This document shows positions 1-7,900 of a stretch of DNA of 34,500 bases, piece by piece. This DNA comes from a virus: positions 1-34,500 of IMG/VR virus record IMGVR_UViG_3300010970_000083; one strand, given 5' to 3'. Both the position numbers and the translations under genes were made by a program. Each line of letters opens with the position of its first letter. The stretch's first letter is position 1. Under the pieces are notes generated by a model, which did not search any database, was not told where the DNA came from, and saw only the letters and a list, made by a program, of their open reading frames with translations.

Positions 1-52
1 AGAAGAAGCAGTGAAATACGGTATTGTAGATAAGATTGCAAAATCTTTATAA
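1..52 (+). CDS. clpP: ClpP protease, C-terminal end only (host)
   Basis: Only the last 16 codons are present; they read EEAVKYGIVDKIAKSL and then TAA at 50-52. This matches the usual C-terminal end of bacterial ClpP (…A..YGlvD.i…), the serine peptidase subunit of the ClpXP protease. The identification rests mainly on clpX starting 10 bases downstream, because clpP-clpX is a common bacterial gene order. The gene runs off the left edge, so no catalytic residues can be checked. It belongs to the host part of the window, not to the phage. Confidence 0.8.
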   Translation, partial: EEAVKYGIVDKIAKSL

Positions 53-62
53 TTAAAGAAAA

Positions 63-680
63 ATGAAAATGAGTAAATCGACGACCATACATTGTTCTTT
101 TTGCGGACGTAGTAGAGACGAAGTGAAGATTTTGATTGCAGGACAAGAAGGTCATATTTGTGAAAATTGCATCGAGCATGCTCATGAGATTGTTGACAAA
201 GAATTTCATCAGAAAAAAACAGAAGGCAAGGCTGGTGCATTAACTATTCAGAAGCCTATTGCCATCAAAGCATTCTTGGACCAATACATCATTGGACAGG
301 ACGAAGCCAAGAAGATATTATCAGTAGCAGTTTACAATCACTTTAAGCGTATCAATTTACCTACTAGTTCTAAAAACGAAGTAGAAATTGAAAAGAGCAA
401 TGTAATTATGATTGGAGAAACTGGTACAGGTAAAACCTTATTGGCAAAAACCATTGCTAAATTACTAAATGTGCCTTTTGCAATTGTTGATGCTACCGTA
501 TTTACTGAAGCTGGCTATGTGGGTGAAGATGTAGAGAGCATGCTTACTAGATTATTGCAAAACTGCGACTACGATGTAGAAGCTGCAGAAAGAGGTATTG
601 TTTATATTGATGAAATTGATAAAATAGCTCGCAAAGGTGATAATGCTTCTATCACAAGAGATGTAAGTGGAGAAGGAATC
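63..680 (+). pseudogene. clpX: ClpX unfoldase, N-terminal 206 codons, broken at junction
   Basis: This is the ATPase that unfolds substrates for ClpP. The zinc-binding domain has its four cysteines (C11, C14, C33, C36). The AAA+ core shows Walker A GETGTGKT at residues 118-125, the pore-loop GYVG, and Walker B VYIDE at 180-184. The start is ATG 63 or ATG 69; the second gives MSKSTTIHC, the more usual start. Similarity stops after SGEGI (residue 206), where ClpX normally continues with QQALL and where sensor residues, the arginine finger and the C-terminal lid would follow. From there the frame reads phage capsid protein. The open frame of 520 codons to 1625 is thus a chimera. The natural gene is presumably intact in the host, and the break is probably a join made in assembly or DNA amplification. 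Confidence 0.93.
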
Positions 681-725
681 AAAGGTGGCGCATTAGAGGC
701 AATGGCAAAAGGTGAAGCTCGTTCT
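671..725 (+). repeat. Left copy of 55-bp direct repeat closing the phage circle
   Basis: Bases 671-725 are identical to 34446-34500. The first ten bases (AGAAGGAATC) are shared by clpX and the capsid gene; from 681 on the sequence is capsid only. The two copies are 33,775 bp apart, which would be the length of the circular or terminally redundant phage genome. Whether the identity continues past 34500 cannot be seen. Confidence 0.95.
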
Positions 726-1625
726 GCGAAATTTATCGTTAAGGCTTCTGATATGACAACTGCTAACAGCTTTACAGGTGAAGTTATTCCTGCACAGCGT
801 GTTCCGGGTATCAAGTATGACCCAACTCGTCCAGTACACGTTCGTCAATTACTTTCTGTTGGTTCTACTACATCTGACGTTATTCGTTATGTAAAAGAGA
901 CAGGATATGACAACGGTGCTTCAACAAAAGCGGAAGGTGCTACATTAGGTGAATCAGATTTCGATTTGACTGCAACTTCTGTAAACGTTGAGAAAATCGG
1001 TACTTATTTCCGTATTTCAGAAGAAATGTTAGCTGACACTCCTCAGTTGATTTCTTACTTGGCTGCTCGTGCTCCTGAGAAATTATTAACAGTTGAAGAT
1101 ACTCAATTGTTGTCAGGTAACGGAACTGCTCCAAACTTGTCAGGTATCATCACTTCTGCTACTGCTTTCGCAGCAGGTGGATTCGCTAGTGCTGTTAACG
1201 CAGCTAACCAATTTGACGTATTGACGGTTGCTATTAACCAATTGGCTTTGGTTAACTACACACCTGACTACATCATGTTGAACCCAACTGACTTCCACAA
1301 GATTCTATTGTTGAAATCTACAACAAACGAATACTTGAAGGACCAAGTTTACATGGGTTTACAGCCACAATTCTTAGGAATCCCTGTAATTACAAACACA
1401 GCAATTCCAGTAGGTGATTACTTAGTTGGTAACTTCGCAACAGGTACTCAAATGTGGGTTCGTGAGAACATCAGCCTTGAGTTCTTCCGTGAGGATGGAA
1501 CTAACGTGCGTGATGGTTTCGTAACAGTTCGTTTAGTTGAGCGTATCGCTTTATCTACTTATGCTCCATTGGCATTCGTAACAGGTGATTTCGCAACTGA
1601 TATGGCTGCATTAGAAACTGCATAA
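671..1625 (+). CDS. Major capsid protein, C-terminal 316 codons (HK97 fold)
   Basis: This is the larger part of the phage major capsid protein; the first 99 codons are at 34204-34500, and the 55-bp overlap puts both parts in one frame. Joined across the circle the protein has 398 residues, a normal size for an HK97-fold capsid protein. Typical stretches are the E-loop-like region after [18 protein letters not shown], the spine-helix region around [14 protein letters not shown], and the P-domain/A-domain stretch [19 protein letters not shown]. Arg is mostly CGT and Ala mostly GCT, unlike the AGA/GCA-rich early genes, as expected for a heavily expressed gene. A terminator follows. The apparent fusion to ClpX upstream is not believed to be real. 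Prohead protease and portal genes sit just before it on the circle. Confidence 0.9.
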
Positions 1626-1645
1626 GTTTAGTTGGTTTGAATAAT

Positions 1646-1680
1646 AAGAGAGCCATGCATCTATTGGGTGGCTTTTCTTT
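1646..1680 (+). terminator. Rho-independent terminator after the capsid gene
   Basis: Stem AGCCA (1651-1655) pairs with TGGCT (1669-1673), can be lengthened by A-T and G-T pairs outward, and is followed by TTTTCTTTTT. It lies 25 bases after the capsid stop, so it would end the abundant capsid transcript. Confidence 0.65.
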
Positions 1681-1681
1681 T

Positions 1682-1689
1682 TATCTTTG
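1682..1689 (+). promoter_or_regulatory. Bacteroidota -7 element TATCTTTG
   Basis: TATCTTTG fits the Bacteroidota -7 consensus TAnnTTTG. It lies directly after the capsid terminator and 18 bases before ATG 1708, so it could restart transcription for the connector and tail genes. The T-run just upstream may stand in for the -33 element. Confidence 0.55.
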
Positions 1690-1707
1690 AAAAAAAATTA
1701 TAACCAA

Positions 1708-1944
1708 ATGGGAAAATTATTAATGAGCAGAACGGTATTTGATGGCAAGGTCTATCATAAAGCCGGCAATATTGTTGAGGTGAAACCGGAAGTTGAAAAG
1801 TGGTATTTGGAAAAGGGATTTGCTTATAAGTTTGATGATAAAATCATTGAGGAATTAGAGGAAATTGAGGAGGTTGAGGTAATGCCTGAGCCGGAAGTGA
1901 TTGAGACAAAAGAAGAAAAAAAAGTTTATCGTAAAAGAAAATAA
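1708..1944 (+). CDS. Small acidic protein next to capsid, unknown function
   Basis: A 78-residue protein starting MGKLLMSRTVFDGKVYHKAG. The N-terminal half is compact; the C-terminal third is a charged low-complexity stretch rich in Glu, then Lys/Arg (ending YRKRK). ATG 1708 is preferred over the TTG at 1687 because that TTG lies inside the probable -7 promoter element. Its position between the capsid and head-tail connector genes suggests a head-associated or connector accessory protein, but no family is recognised. The stop at 1942-1944 is followed after two bases by the next ATG, so the two genes are probably translated from one message. Confidence 0.75.
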   Translation: MGKLLMSRTVFDGKVYHKAGNIVEVKPEVEKWYLEKGFAYKFDDKIIEELEEIEEVEVMPEPEVIETKEEKKVYRKRK

Positions 1945-1946
1945 CG

Positions 1947-2456
1947 ATGCACCAAATTAAAATAATTTCTGAATCGGCGACTGAAATAATCAGCGTTGCA
2001 GATGCAAAAAATTATATTCGTATTGATACAACTGCGGATGATACCTTATTGGGGTTGATGATTGTTTCTGCTCGTAAACAAGCTGAAAGTTATATCAGCC
2101 GTGATATCATAGCAAAAAATCGTACCTACTACGTTCCTAAAACAGATGGCGAGATTGATTTGCTATTTGGTCCTATTGACGAGGTTAATACGGTAACGGT
2201 AAAAGGTGCTACTGCTGAATACACAACACTAGGTCTTGATGACTTAACGGTTGTGTTAAACGCTGGTCCTGCTGTTAACGTAGAAATCAATTACGATACA
2301 ACAGGAATGAGTGATGGCCTATTAAAGCAAGTTTTATTGCAAATGGTTTCATCGCTTTACGATAATCGTACAGACTACGTTCAAGGCATTACGGTTAACG
2401 AATTGCCTAGCAACTTCCGCAGAATTTTAGACGGCTATAAATACATGTTTATATAA
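1947..2456 (+). CDS. Head-tail connector protein, HK97 gp6-like
   Basis: A 169-residue protein. The N-terminal half has the gp6/phage_connect pattern: ISVADAKNYIRID, a DDTLLGLMI helix, then ARKQAESYISRDI. These helices form the dodecameric adaptor ring below the portal. The C-terminal LLKQVLLQMVSSLYDNR helix is also typical of the family, where a final helix packs against the ring. It stands first in a row of connector and tail-completion genes after the capsid, the usual siphophage order. Its TAA overlaps the next gene's ATG by one base (TAATG at 2454-2458). Confidence 0.85.
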   Translation: MHQIKIISESATEIISVADAKNYIRIDTTADDTLLGLMIVSARKQAESYISRDIIAKNRTYYVPKTDGEIDLLFGPIDEVNTVTVKGATAEYTTLGLDDLTVVLNAGPAVNVEINYDTTGMSDGLLKQVLLQMVSSLYDNRTDYVQGITVNELPSNFRRILDGYKYMFI

Positions 2457-2800
2457 TGAACAACGACGCATCAATACTAAAACAACGAGTGATTGTCAAA
2501 CGATTAGTTAAGACTTCGGATGGCTACGGTGGTACAAGTGTAACAAGCAAGACCACTATCGGCACGTATTGGTGTCGTGTTCAAGAAACATCAGGAAAAA
2601 TAGATGCTAAAAATGGCATCCGTTTGCACGAGGTTCAGATTGAACTAATTATGCGCAAGCCAACGTCTGATTTAATTCAGACCGAAGACATATTACAAGT
2701 TGAAGGTGCTTCTGCTGAATACCGTTTAAACACCTTATTTCAGACCTTTGAAAACTTTTGGGTAAAAGCTACGCTAACTAAAATTGGCAATGAAAACTGA
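2456..2800 (+). CDS. Head-closure / head-tail joining protein (SPP1 gp16-like)
   Basis: A 114-residue, beta-rich protein with the head-tail joining family layout: an N-terminal ILKQRVIVKRLVKTSDGYGG stretch, a central WCRVQETSG segment, and a C-terminal strand ending FWVKATLTKIGNEN. Such proteins plug the bottom of the connector after DNA packaging and give the tail its docking surface. The position between the gp6-like connector and the gp10-like protein supports the call. The start overlaps the preceding stop (TAATG) and the end overlaps the next start by 11 bases. Confidence 0.8.
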   Translation: MNNDASILKQRVIVKRLVKTSDGYGGTSVTSKTTIGTYWCRVQETSGKIDAKNGIRLHEVQIELIMRKPTSDLIQTEDILQVEGASAEYRLNTLFQTFENFWVKATLTKIGNEN

Positions 2801-3236
2801 AATTAAAATTGACCCAAAGGCATTAGCTAAACTTCGCCGTACATTAAAAGAATTGGAACAATTAAGCAAGCAAGAATTATCAAATGAACTTGGTGTTACT
2901 GCGCTTAATATGGTTGGTAGAATGCAAAGAAGTGTCGTAAAAGATACTGGTAAGTTGGCTCAACAGATTAGAGCACAGCGAATAGGTGTTTATCGTATTG
3001 AGGTTGTAGCTGATACACCTTATGCAGCTTATGTTGAATTTGGAACAGGTAGATTTGTTGACCTTTCAAATTTAAAGCCATTAGGGATACCTAAAACGTA
3101 TGCTGAACAATTTAAAGGTAAGGGATTGCGTAAAGTTAATTTAACGGCTCGTCCTTATTTCTTTACTTCGGCAACGTCTGAATTTAAGGAGTTACAAAAG
3201 AGATTAGAAAATAGAATTAAAAATATAATCAGGTAA
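2790..3236 (+). CDS. HK97 gp10-like tail completion protein
   Basis: A 148-residue protein. The central pattern DTGKLAQQIRAQRIG followed by VVADTPYAAYVEFGTGR is the hallmark of the HK97 gp10 family, found at the head-tail interface of siphophages. The C-terminal RPYFFTSATSEFKELQKRL helix also fits. ATG 2790 (MKTEIKIDPKAL) is chosen over the upstream TTG 2784. It overlaps the preceding gene by 11 bases and its stop shares a base with the next ATG, so it is translated in a tightly packed connector operon. Confidence 0.85.
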   Translation: MKTEIKIDPKALAKLRRTLKELEQLSKQELSNELGVTALNMVGRMQRSVVKDTGKLAQQIRAQRIGVYRIEVVADTPYAAYVEFGTGRFVDLSNLKPLGIPKTYAEQFKGKGLRKVNLTARPYFFTSATSEFKELQKRLENRIKNIIR

Positions 3237-3685
3237 TGTTAACAGCTATACATTTTATTCGCAAGGCGATAATTACACGATTGACTGGCACCGTTTTATT
3301 AAATAGCGTTGCAGTTCCTGTTTATAACCGTGTGCCATCAACAGCCACGTTTCCATATATGAATGTTTATTCTTTGACTTCAAACGAAACTGATTTCAAC
3401 GCAGATTCATTTATTGAAGAAACAAGAACAAGAATCGAAATCGTTACTAGGTTTCAAGGAGATTCGGGTGGTGAGTTGCAAGCAAATCTTGCAATAAGCC
3501 AAATTTTAAATTTAATCCGCACAAGGTCAGCTGGTTATTTCGACCTTTCAGCAGACGGATTCAATGTTTTTACCTGCGTAAACGAAGGAGTGCAATATTT
3601 TCAGGATGAAGATGCTGACTACACTTATTTTCGTGCTATTTTAGAGGTGTCAAACAAGATACAACAATTAAGCAATGGAGATTAA
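3236..3685 (+). CDS. Tail terminator / tail completion protein (DUF3168-like)
   Basis: A 149-residue protein in the place where siphophages carry the tail terminator that caps the finished tail tube. The features fit: an N-terminal helix (AIHFIRKAIITRL), the PVYNRVPSTATFPYMNVYSL segment like the 'v.d.vP.....PYv..g' motif of DUF3168 proteins, and a C-terminal strand FRAILEVSN. The identification is by layout and motif shape, without a firm domain hit. It starts with a one-base TAATG overlap and ends 11 bases inside the next gene. Confidence 0.65.
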   Translation: MLTAIHFIRKAIITRLTGTVLLNSVAVPVYNRVPSTATFPYMNVYSLTSNETDFNADSFIEETRTRIEIVTRFQGDSGGELQANLAISQILNLIRTRSAGYFDLSADGFNVFTCVNEGVQYFQDEDADYTYFRAILEVSNKIQQLSNGD

Positions 3686-3947
3686 TGATGCTATATATGG
3701 AGCCGGTGGCGGTGTAATTGGTTCAATTACTACTTGGATTTTAGGTAAGAAAAAAGAAACAGCTGATATAAGCACGATTCAACTAGAAGCAAGTCAAAAG
3801 GTAATTGATATGGTTACGACTATGAATGACCGGTTGGAAGCAAAAGTAAACGAACTGAGCAAAAAGGTAGATGAGTTAACCGAAGAAGTGATTCACCTGC
3901 GTCAAGAAAATAGCAAATTAAAATCCGGTAGAACACCGAAAAGTTAA
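3675..3947 (+). CDS. Small membrane/coiled-coil protein, possible holin
   Basis: A 90-residue protein with one short glycine-rich hydrophobic segment (about residues 6-24, AIYGAGGGVIGSITTWILG) and then a basic KKK. After it comes a long heptad-like coiled coil (about 45-83, NDRLEAKVNELSKKVDELTE). It sits directly before the endolysin, sharing one base with its ATG, and before a spanin-like lipoprotein, so a holin or lysis-control role is likely. The same 'membrane anchor plus coiled coil' layout also occurs in haemolysin XhlA-type proteins. No holin family is recognised for certain. Confidence 0.6.
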   Translation: MEINDAIYGAGGGVIGSITTWILGKKKETADISTIQLEASQKVIDMVTTMNDRLEAKVNELSKKVDELTEEVIHLRQENSKLKSGRTPKS

Positions 3948-4435
3948 TGAAAGACGGCAAAACCTTAGAAAGGATACAGCTACTTCATCCTCGTTTAAGA
4001 GCAGAGGCAGACAAAATTTATTCTGAAATCGCATTGGCATTAACAGGCCGTGCGATTTGTCGTTTCTCTTATACGCTAAGAACTTTTGCAGAACAAGATG
4101 AACTTTATGCACAGGGCCGTACAAAAGCAGGCAAGAAAGTAACTAATGCAAAAGGTAGTGATTCATATCATAACTACGGACTTGCCGTTGACATTGTTTT
4201 AATCAAAGATGGTAAAGTTGCACTTTGGGACACTAAATCAGATTTTGATGGTGATAGCAAATCAGATTGGATGGAGTGTGTTGCTATCTTTAAAAAATAC
4301 GGATGGGATTGGGGTGGAGAATGGAAATTTGTGGATGCGCCACATTTTCAAAAATCATTTGGATATACGATTGCAAAATTAAAAGAGTTGAAAACACGCA
4401 GTTTTGTTGACTCGAAAGGATACGTTCAAATTTAA
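3947..4435 (+). CDS. M15-family peptidase endolysin
   Basis: A 162-residue zinc peptidase that would cut the peptide stems of peptidoglycan (L-alanyl-D-glutamate or D,D-carboxypeptidase type). The visible motif is S73-x-H75-x2-G78-x-A80-x-D82, with zinc ligands H75 and D82. The second motif, WDWGGEWKFVDAPHFQ at residues 120-135, gives the likely catalytic D130 and third zinc ligand H133. The upstream YTLRTFAEQDELYAQGRT stretch is typical of the VanY/Ply500 branch. There is no signal peptide, so release depends on a holin, which the preceding gene may supply. The protein is short, with no separate wall-binding domain. Confidence 0.92.
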   Translation: MKDGKTLERIQLLHPRLRAEADKIYSEIALALTGRAICRFSYTLRTFAEQDELYAQGRTKAGKKVTNAKGSDSYHNYGLAVDIVLIKDGKVALWDTKSDFDGDSKSDWMECVAIFKKYGWDWGGEWKFVDAPHFQKSFGYTIAKLKELKTRSFVDSKGYVQI

Positions 4436-4442
4436 CTAACCA

Positions 4443-4883
4443 ATGAAAAAATCAATTTACCTTTTAGGATTGCTCCTAATTGTTGCATCATGCACGACAA
4501 GTAAAAAAATCACTACATCATCAGATTACGTTCAGCGAGATACGGTCTACAAAGAATTAATCGTTGAAAAAATTCAAGCAGTTACCGACACATTCTTAAT
4601 TGACAATCCTTGTGACACTAGTGGCCTATTATCTTCGTTTTACAAGCGAATTTCAGCAAGGCAGGGTGATGTTATCATCGAAGGCAAAAAAGGCAAGCTA
4701 CGGGCAGAAATCAAGTACTATCCGTTCGTTTTATCAGACTCTAAACAATATCAAGTAAGGTATATCACTAAAACGGTTTACAAGGAAAAAGAAACGACTA
4801 AAAAAGACATTACACCATACATTGTTTTAGTCATCATTATAGCTTTGTTTTTATACATCAGATTGAGCCGTATTTCTTTATAA
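4443..4883 (+). CDS. Lipoprotein with C-terminal TM: probable unimolecular spanin
   Basis: A 146-residue protein with a signal peptide and lipobox (KKSIYLLGLLLIVASC, lipidated Cys17). It ends in a hydrophobic helix, PYIVLVIIIALFLYI, at about 125-139, followed by arginines. One end would be lipid-anchored in the outer membrane and the other in the inner membrane, the layout of u-spanins such as T1 gp11, which fuse the two membranes in the last step of lysis. The middle part is predicted mostly beta or extended. It lies eight bases after the endolysin. A plain lipoprotein of other function cannot be excluded. Confidence 0.7.
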   Translation: MKKSIYLLGLLLIVASCTTSKKITTSSDYVQRDTVYKELIVEKIQAVTDTFLIDNPCDTSGLLSSFYKRISARQGDVIIEGKKGKLRAEIKYYPFVLSDSKQYQVRYITKTVYKEKETTKKDITPYIVLVIIIALFLYIRLSRISL

Positions 4884-4910
4884 ATTGCATAAAATTAAAA
4901 GCATCCTATT

Positions 4911-7900
4911 ATGGCTACATTAACCGGAAAATTAGTTGCGGAAACATATAAAGCGTTATTAAAATTAATTGATAACGACGTAATTACCGGTTCAGAAAAG
5001 CAGATTTCGGACGGATTAGGAGGTTCAACCGGTGTATTTATTGACACTAATGGCTTTATGCGTGCATCAAAGTTCATTGTAACCGGAGGCAATTCAGGAC
5101 AATTTTTAAAAGGTGATGGTTCGTTAGATGGTACAGGATATTTACCGGTTGGAACTACAACATCAGCTATCGCAGAAGGTTCTCGTTTATATTTTACACA
5201 AGCTCGTGTACTTGAAACGGTATTAACAGGATTTGTTAGCACCGAAGGAACGGTCACGGCAGCCGATAGTATTTTATCAGCCATCAACAAAATTTGGTGG
5301 AACATTGAAAACGGTGGTGGAGGCGGTGGTGGTTATGTGCCATATACAGGTGCAACACAGAATTTAAATTTAGGTACATACGGACTTATTTCAGATTACA
5401 TTCAATTCAATTTGTCACCAACATCAATTCCAACAACAGCTGGAACGATGTCATGGAATGCAGCAGATGGAACGGCTGACCTTAAAATGGGAGGCGCAAA
5501 CGTTACTTTGCAAGTGGGCCAAGAGGAGTTGGTACGTGTTGTAAATAAAACAGGTGCCAATTTATTAGAGGCAAATTATCAAGCAGTTAGGATTTCAGGA
5601 GCGCAAGGAAACAGATTAAAAGTGTCATTAGCCAAAGCAGATAATGATGCAAATTCTGCCGATACGATTGGATTGGTGACTGAAACAATAAACAACAATC
5701 AGGAAGGATTTGTAACAGCGGTTGGATTAGTTAGAAACATTGATACGACAGGTGATTTACAAGGCGAAACGTGGGCAGATGGTGAACCGTTATATTTAAG
5801 TGCAACAACAGCTGGTGTTATTACAAATATAAAACCACAAGCACCTGAACACGGGGTTCGTTTAGGTTACGTTGTACGTGCGCATCAAACACAGGGCCAA
5901 ATTTATGTCAAGGTTGATAATGGGTATGAATTAGATGAATTGCACAATGTACTAATCACCGACCCATTAGATGAGGATGTATTGTTTTACGATGGTGTTG
6001 AAGGTCTTTGGATTAATAAGAATATTTATTCAGCAATCAATGCGACAGATGTAGGTAAGTCATTACTTGGCATTTTAAATGCTGAGGATACCATACCAGT
6101 AACGACAAAGCCAAGAGGCATTCGGATAAATGTTGACAATACGGTCAGCGCATTGGATGTCGGCACACAGGGATTTTTGCCATTTTACGATGAAACAGAT
6201 TTTTACATTGATTCACCTGTATTTACAGATGGAACGCAGGTAATTATCGGTGATGATGTAGAGTTTGCCACAGGCAATAAATTATCAGTTGTTGGTAATT
6301 TGGCTGTTGATGGTGCATACGGATACCATTTAGGAACGTATCAGGTTTTATACCGATATAACGCAACAGGTGAACTAAGATTTGGAACCAATGCAGCGAA
6401 TGATTTTACCACGTTTTTTGCCAATGGTATTGAACGTGCAAGATTAAACGCATCAGGATTTTTAGGTGTTGGGGTTTCAAATCCCGCATCAATGATACAC
6501 GCAAAGGCCACAACGGCATATCCTAAAATCATAATTGACAATGCCAGCGCATCAGGTGGTGGTATGTTTAGTGCATATCAGAATGGCACAGAAACGGCCT
6601 TATTCGGAGTTTCAGGTGCGTGGCTTATAGATAACACATCTGATGTTGCAATCGTGGCTGCACGGGCAGGTCAAGGTATTCAATATTTTACCAACGGCAG
6701 CACATCTGAAAAGATGGGATTAAATGCTGATGGTAATTTATATATTGGTCAAACACCTACGTTTGTCGCAGGCGCAACACAGGCGGTAGTGAGAGGTAAA
6801 ACGGGTGCTGCATTCTTAGGTGTTCAGCATTACGATATGTCAATCAAAGGTTCAATCAACACATTCAATAGTGTGTTTCAGGTTGGAACATCGACATTTC
6901 ATTCAGTTGCTGTAATCGTTGAAGATACAGAACGTGCAAGGTTTAATTCAGGTGGCCGTTTTTTATTAGGAACAACGACAGATAATACCACGGATATTTT
7001 TCAAGCTAACGGCTCAATTATTGCCACAGCGATTAAGAAAACAGGCGGTACATCAGCGCAGTTTTTAAAAGCTGATGGTAGTGTGGATTCAACAGCTTAC
7101 GGCACAGGTTCAGTTACATCAGTTGCTGCAACGGTTCCAACAGGTTTTGCCATTTCAGGTTCACCAATTACAACATCGGGAACTTTGGCCATTACTTTTG
7201 CATCAGGTTACTCATTACCAACAACGGTTAAGCAATCCAATTGGGATGATGCGTATTCGTGGGTTGCTGCATTCCCAACACAAACAGGTAATTCAGGTAA
7301 ATATTTAACCACAGATGGTTCATCGTTAAGCTGGGGAACAATCGTTGCAGGTGTCAGTTCATTTAACACAAGAACAGGGGCCATTACATTAGTTAGTACG
7401 GATGTAATAAATGCATTGGGTTACACACCTGTGACTAATGCACGTACAATTACAATCAACGGAACAACACAAGATTTATCAGCCAATATTACGTTTACAA
7501 CAGGCGGTGTCACATCGTTTAATACACGTGATGGGGCCGTAACATTAAGCAGTTCGGATGTAACCACAGCATTAGGATTTACACCTGTAACACAAGCACG
7601 TTCATTAAGCATAAACGGGCAGGCTTACGATTTGTCAGCTGATAGAAGTTGGACAATCACACCAAGTTCAGGGATGCGTAACGTAACAAGTTACACAGCA
7701 ACGGCAGGACAGACTACATTTACAATTACAGGTGGTTACACGGTTGGTTTACTTGATGTATTCCTGAATGGTGTGCGTATTCCTGAATCTGATTTTACAG
7801 CTACAAATGGAACTACGGTTGTATTTAATGAAGGTGTCAAGGCAGGTGATATTGTAACGGCTGTACTTTACACAGCAAGTGCAACATCGGGCATTACAGG

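Noticed and set aside
63-1625. A 520-residue ClpX-capsid fusion protein as a new system
   Set aside because: The true capsid start is present at 34204, the join is a 10-bp microhomology, and the fusion would lack essential parts of both proteins.
2784-2789. TTG start for the gp10-like gene (likewise 1687, 11415, 23554, 29658)
   Set aside because: An ATG lies 2-9 codons downstream in each case, and two of the TTG codons fall inside promoter elements.
7359-7670. Mobile or CRISPR-like repeat in the fibre gene
   Set aside because: It is a diverged 52-codon protein repeat typical of phage fibres.
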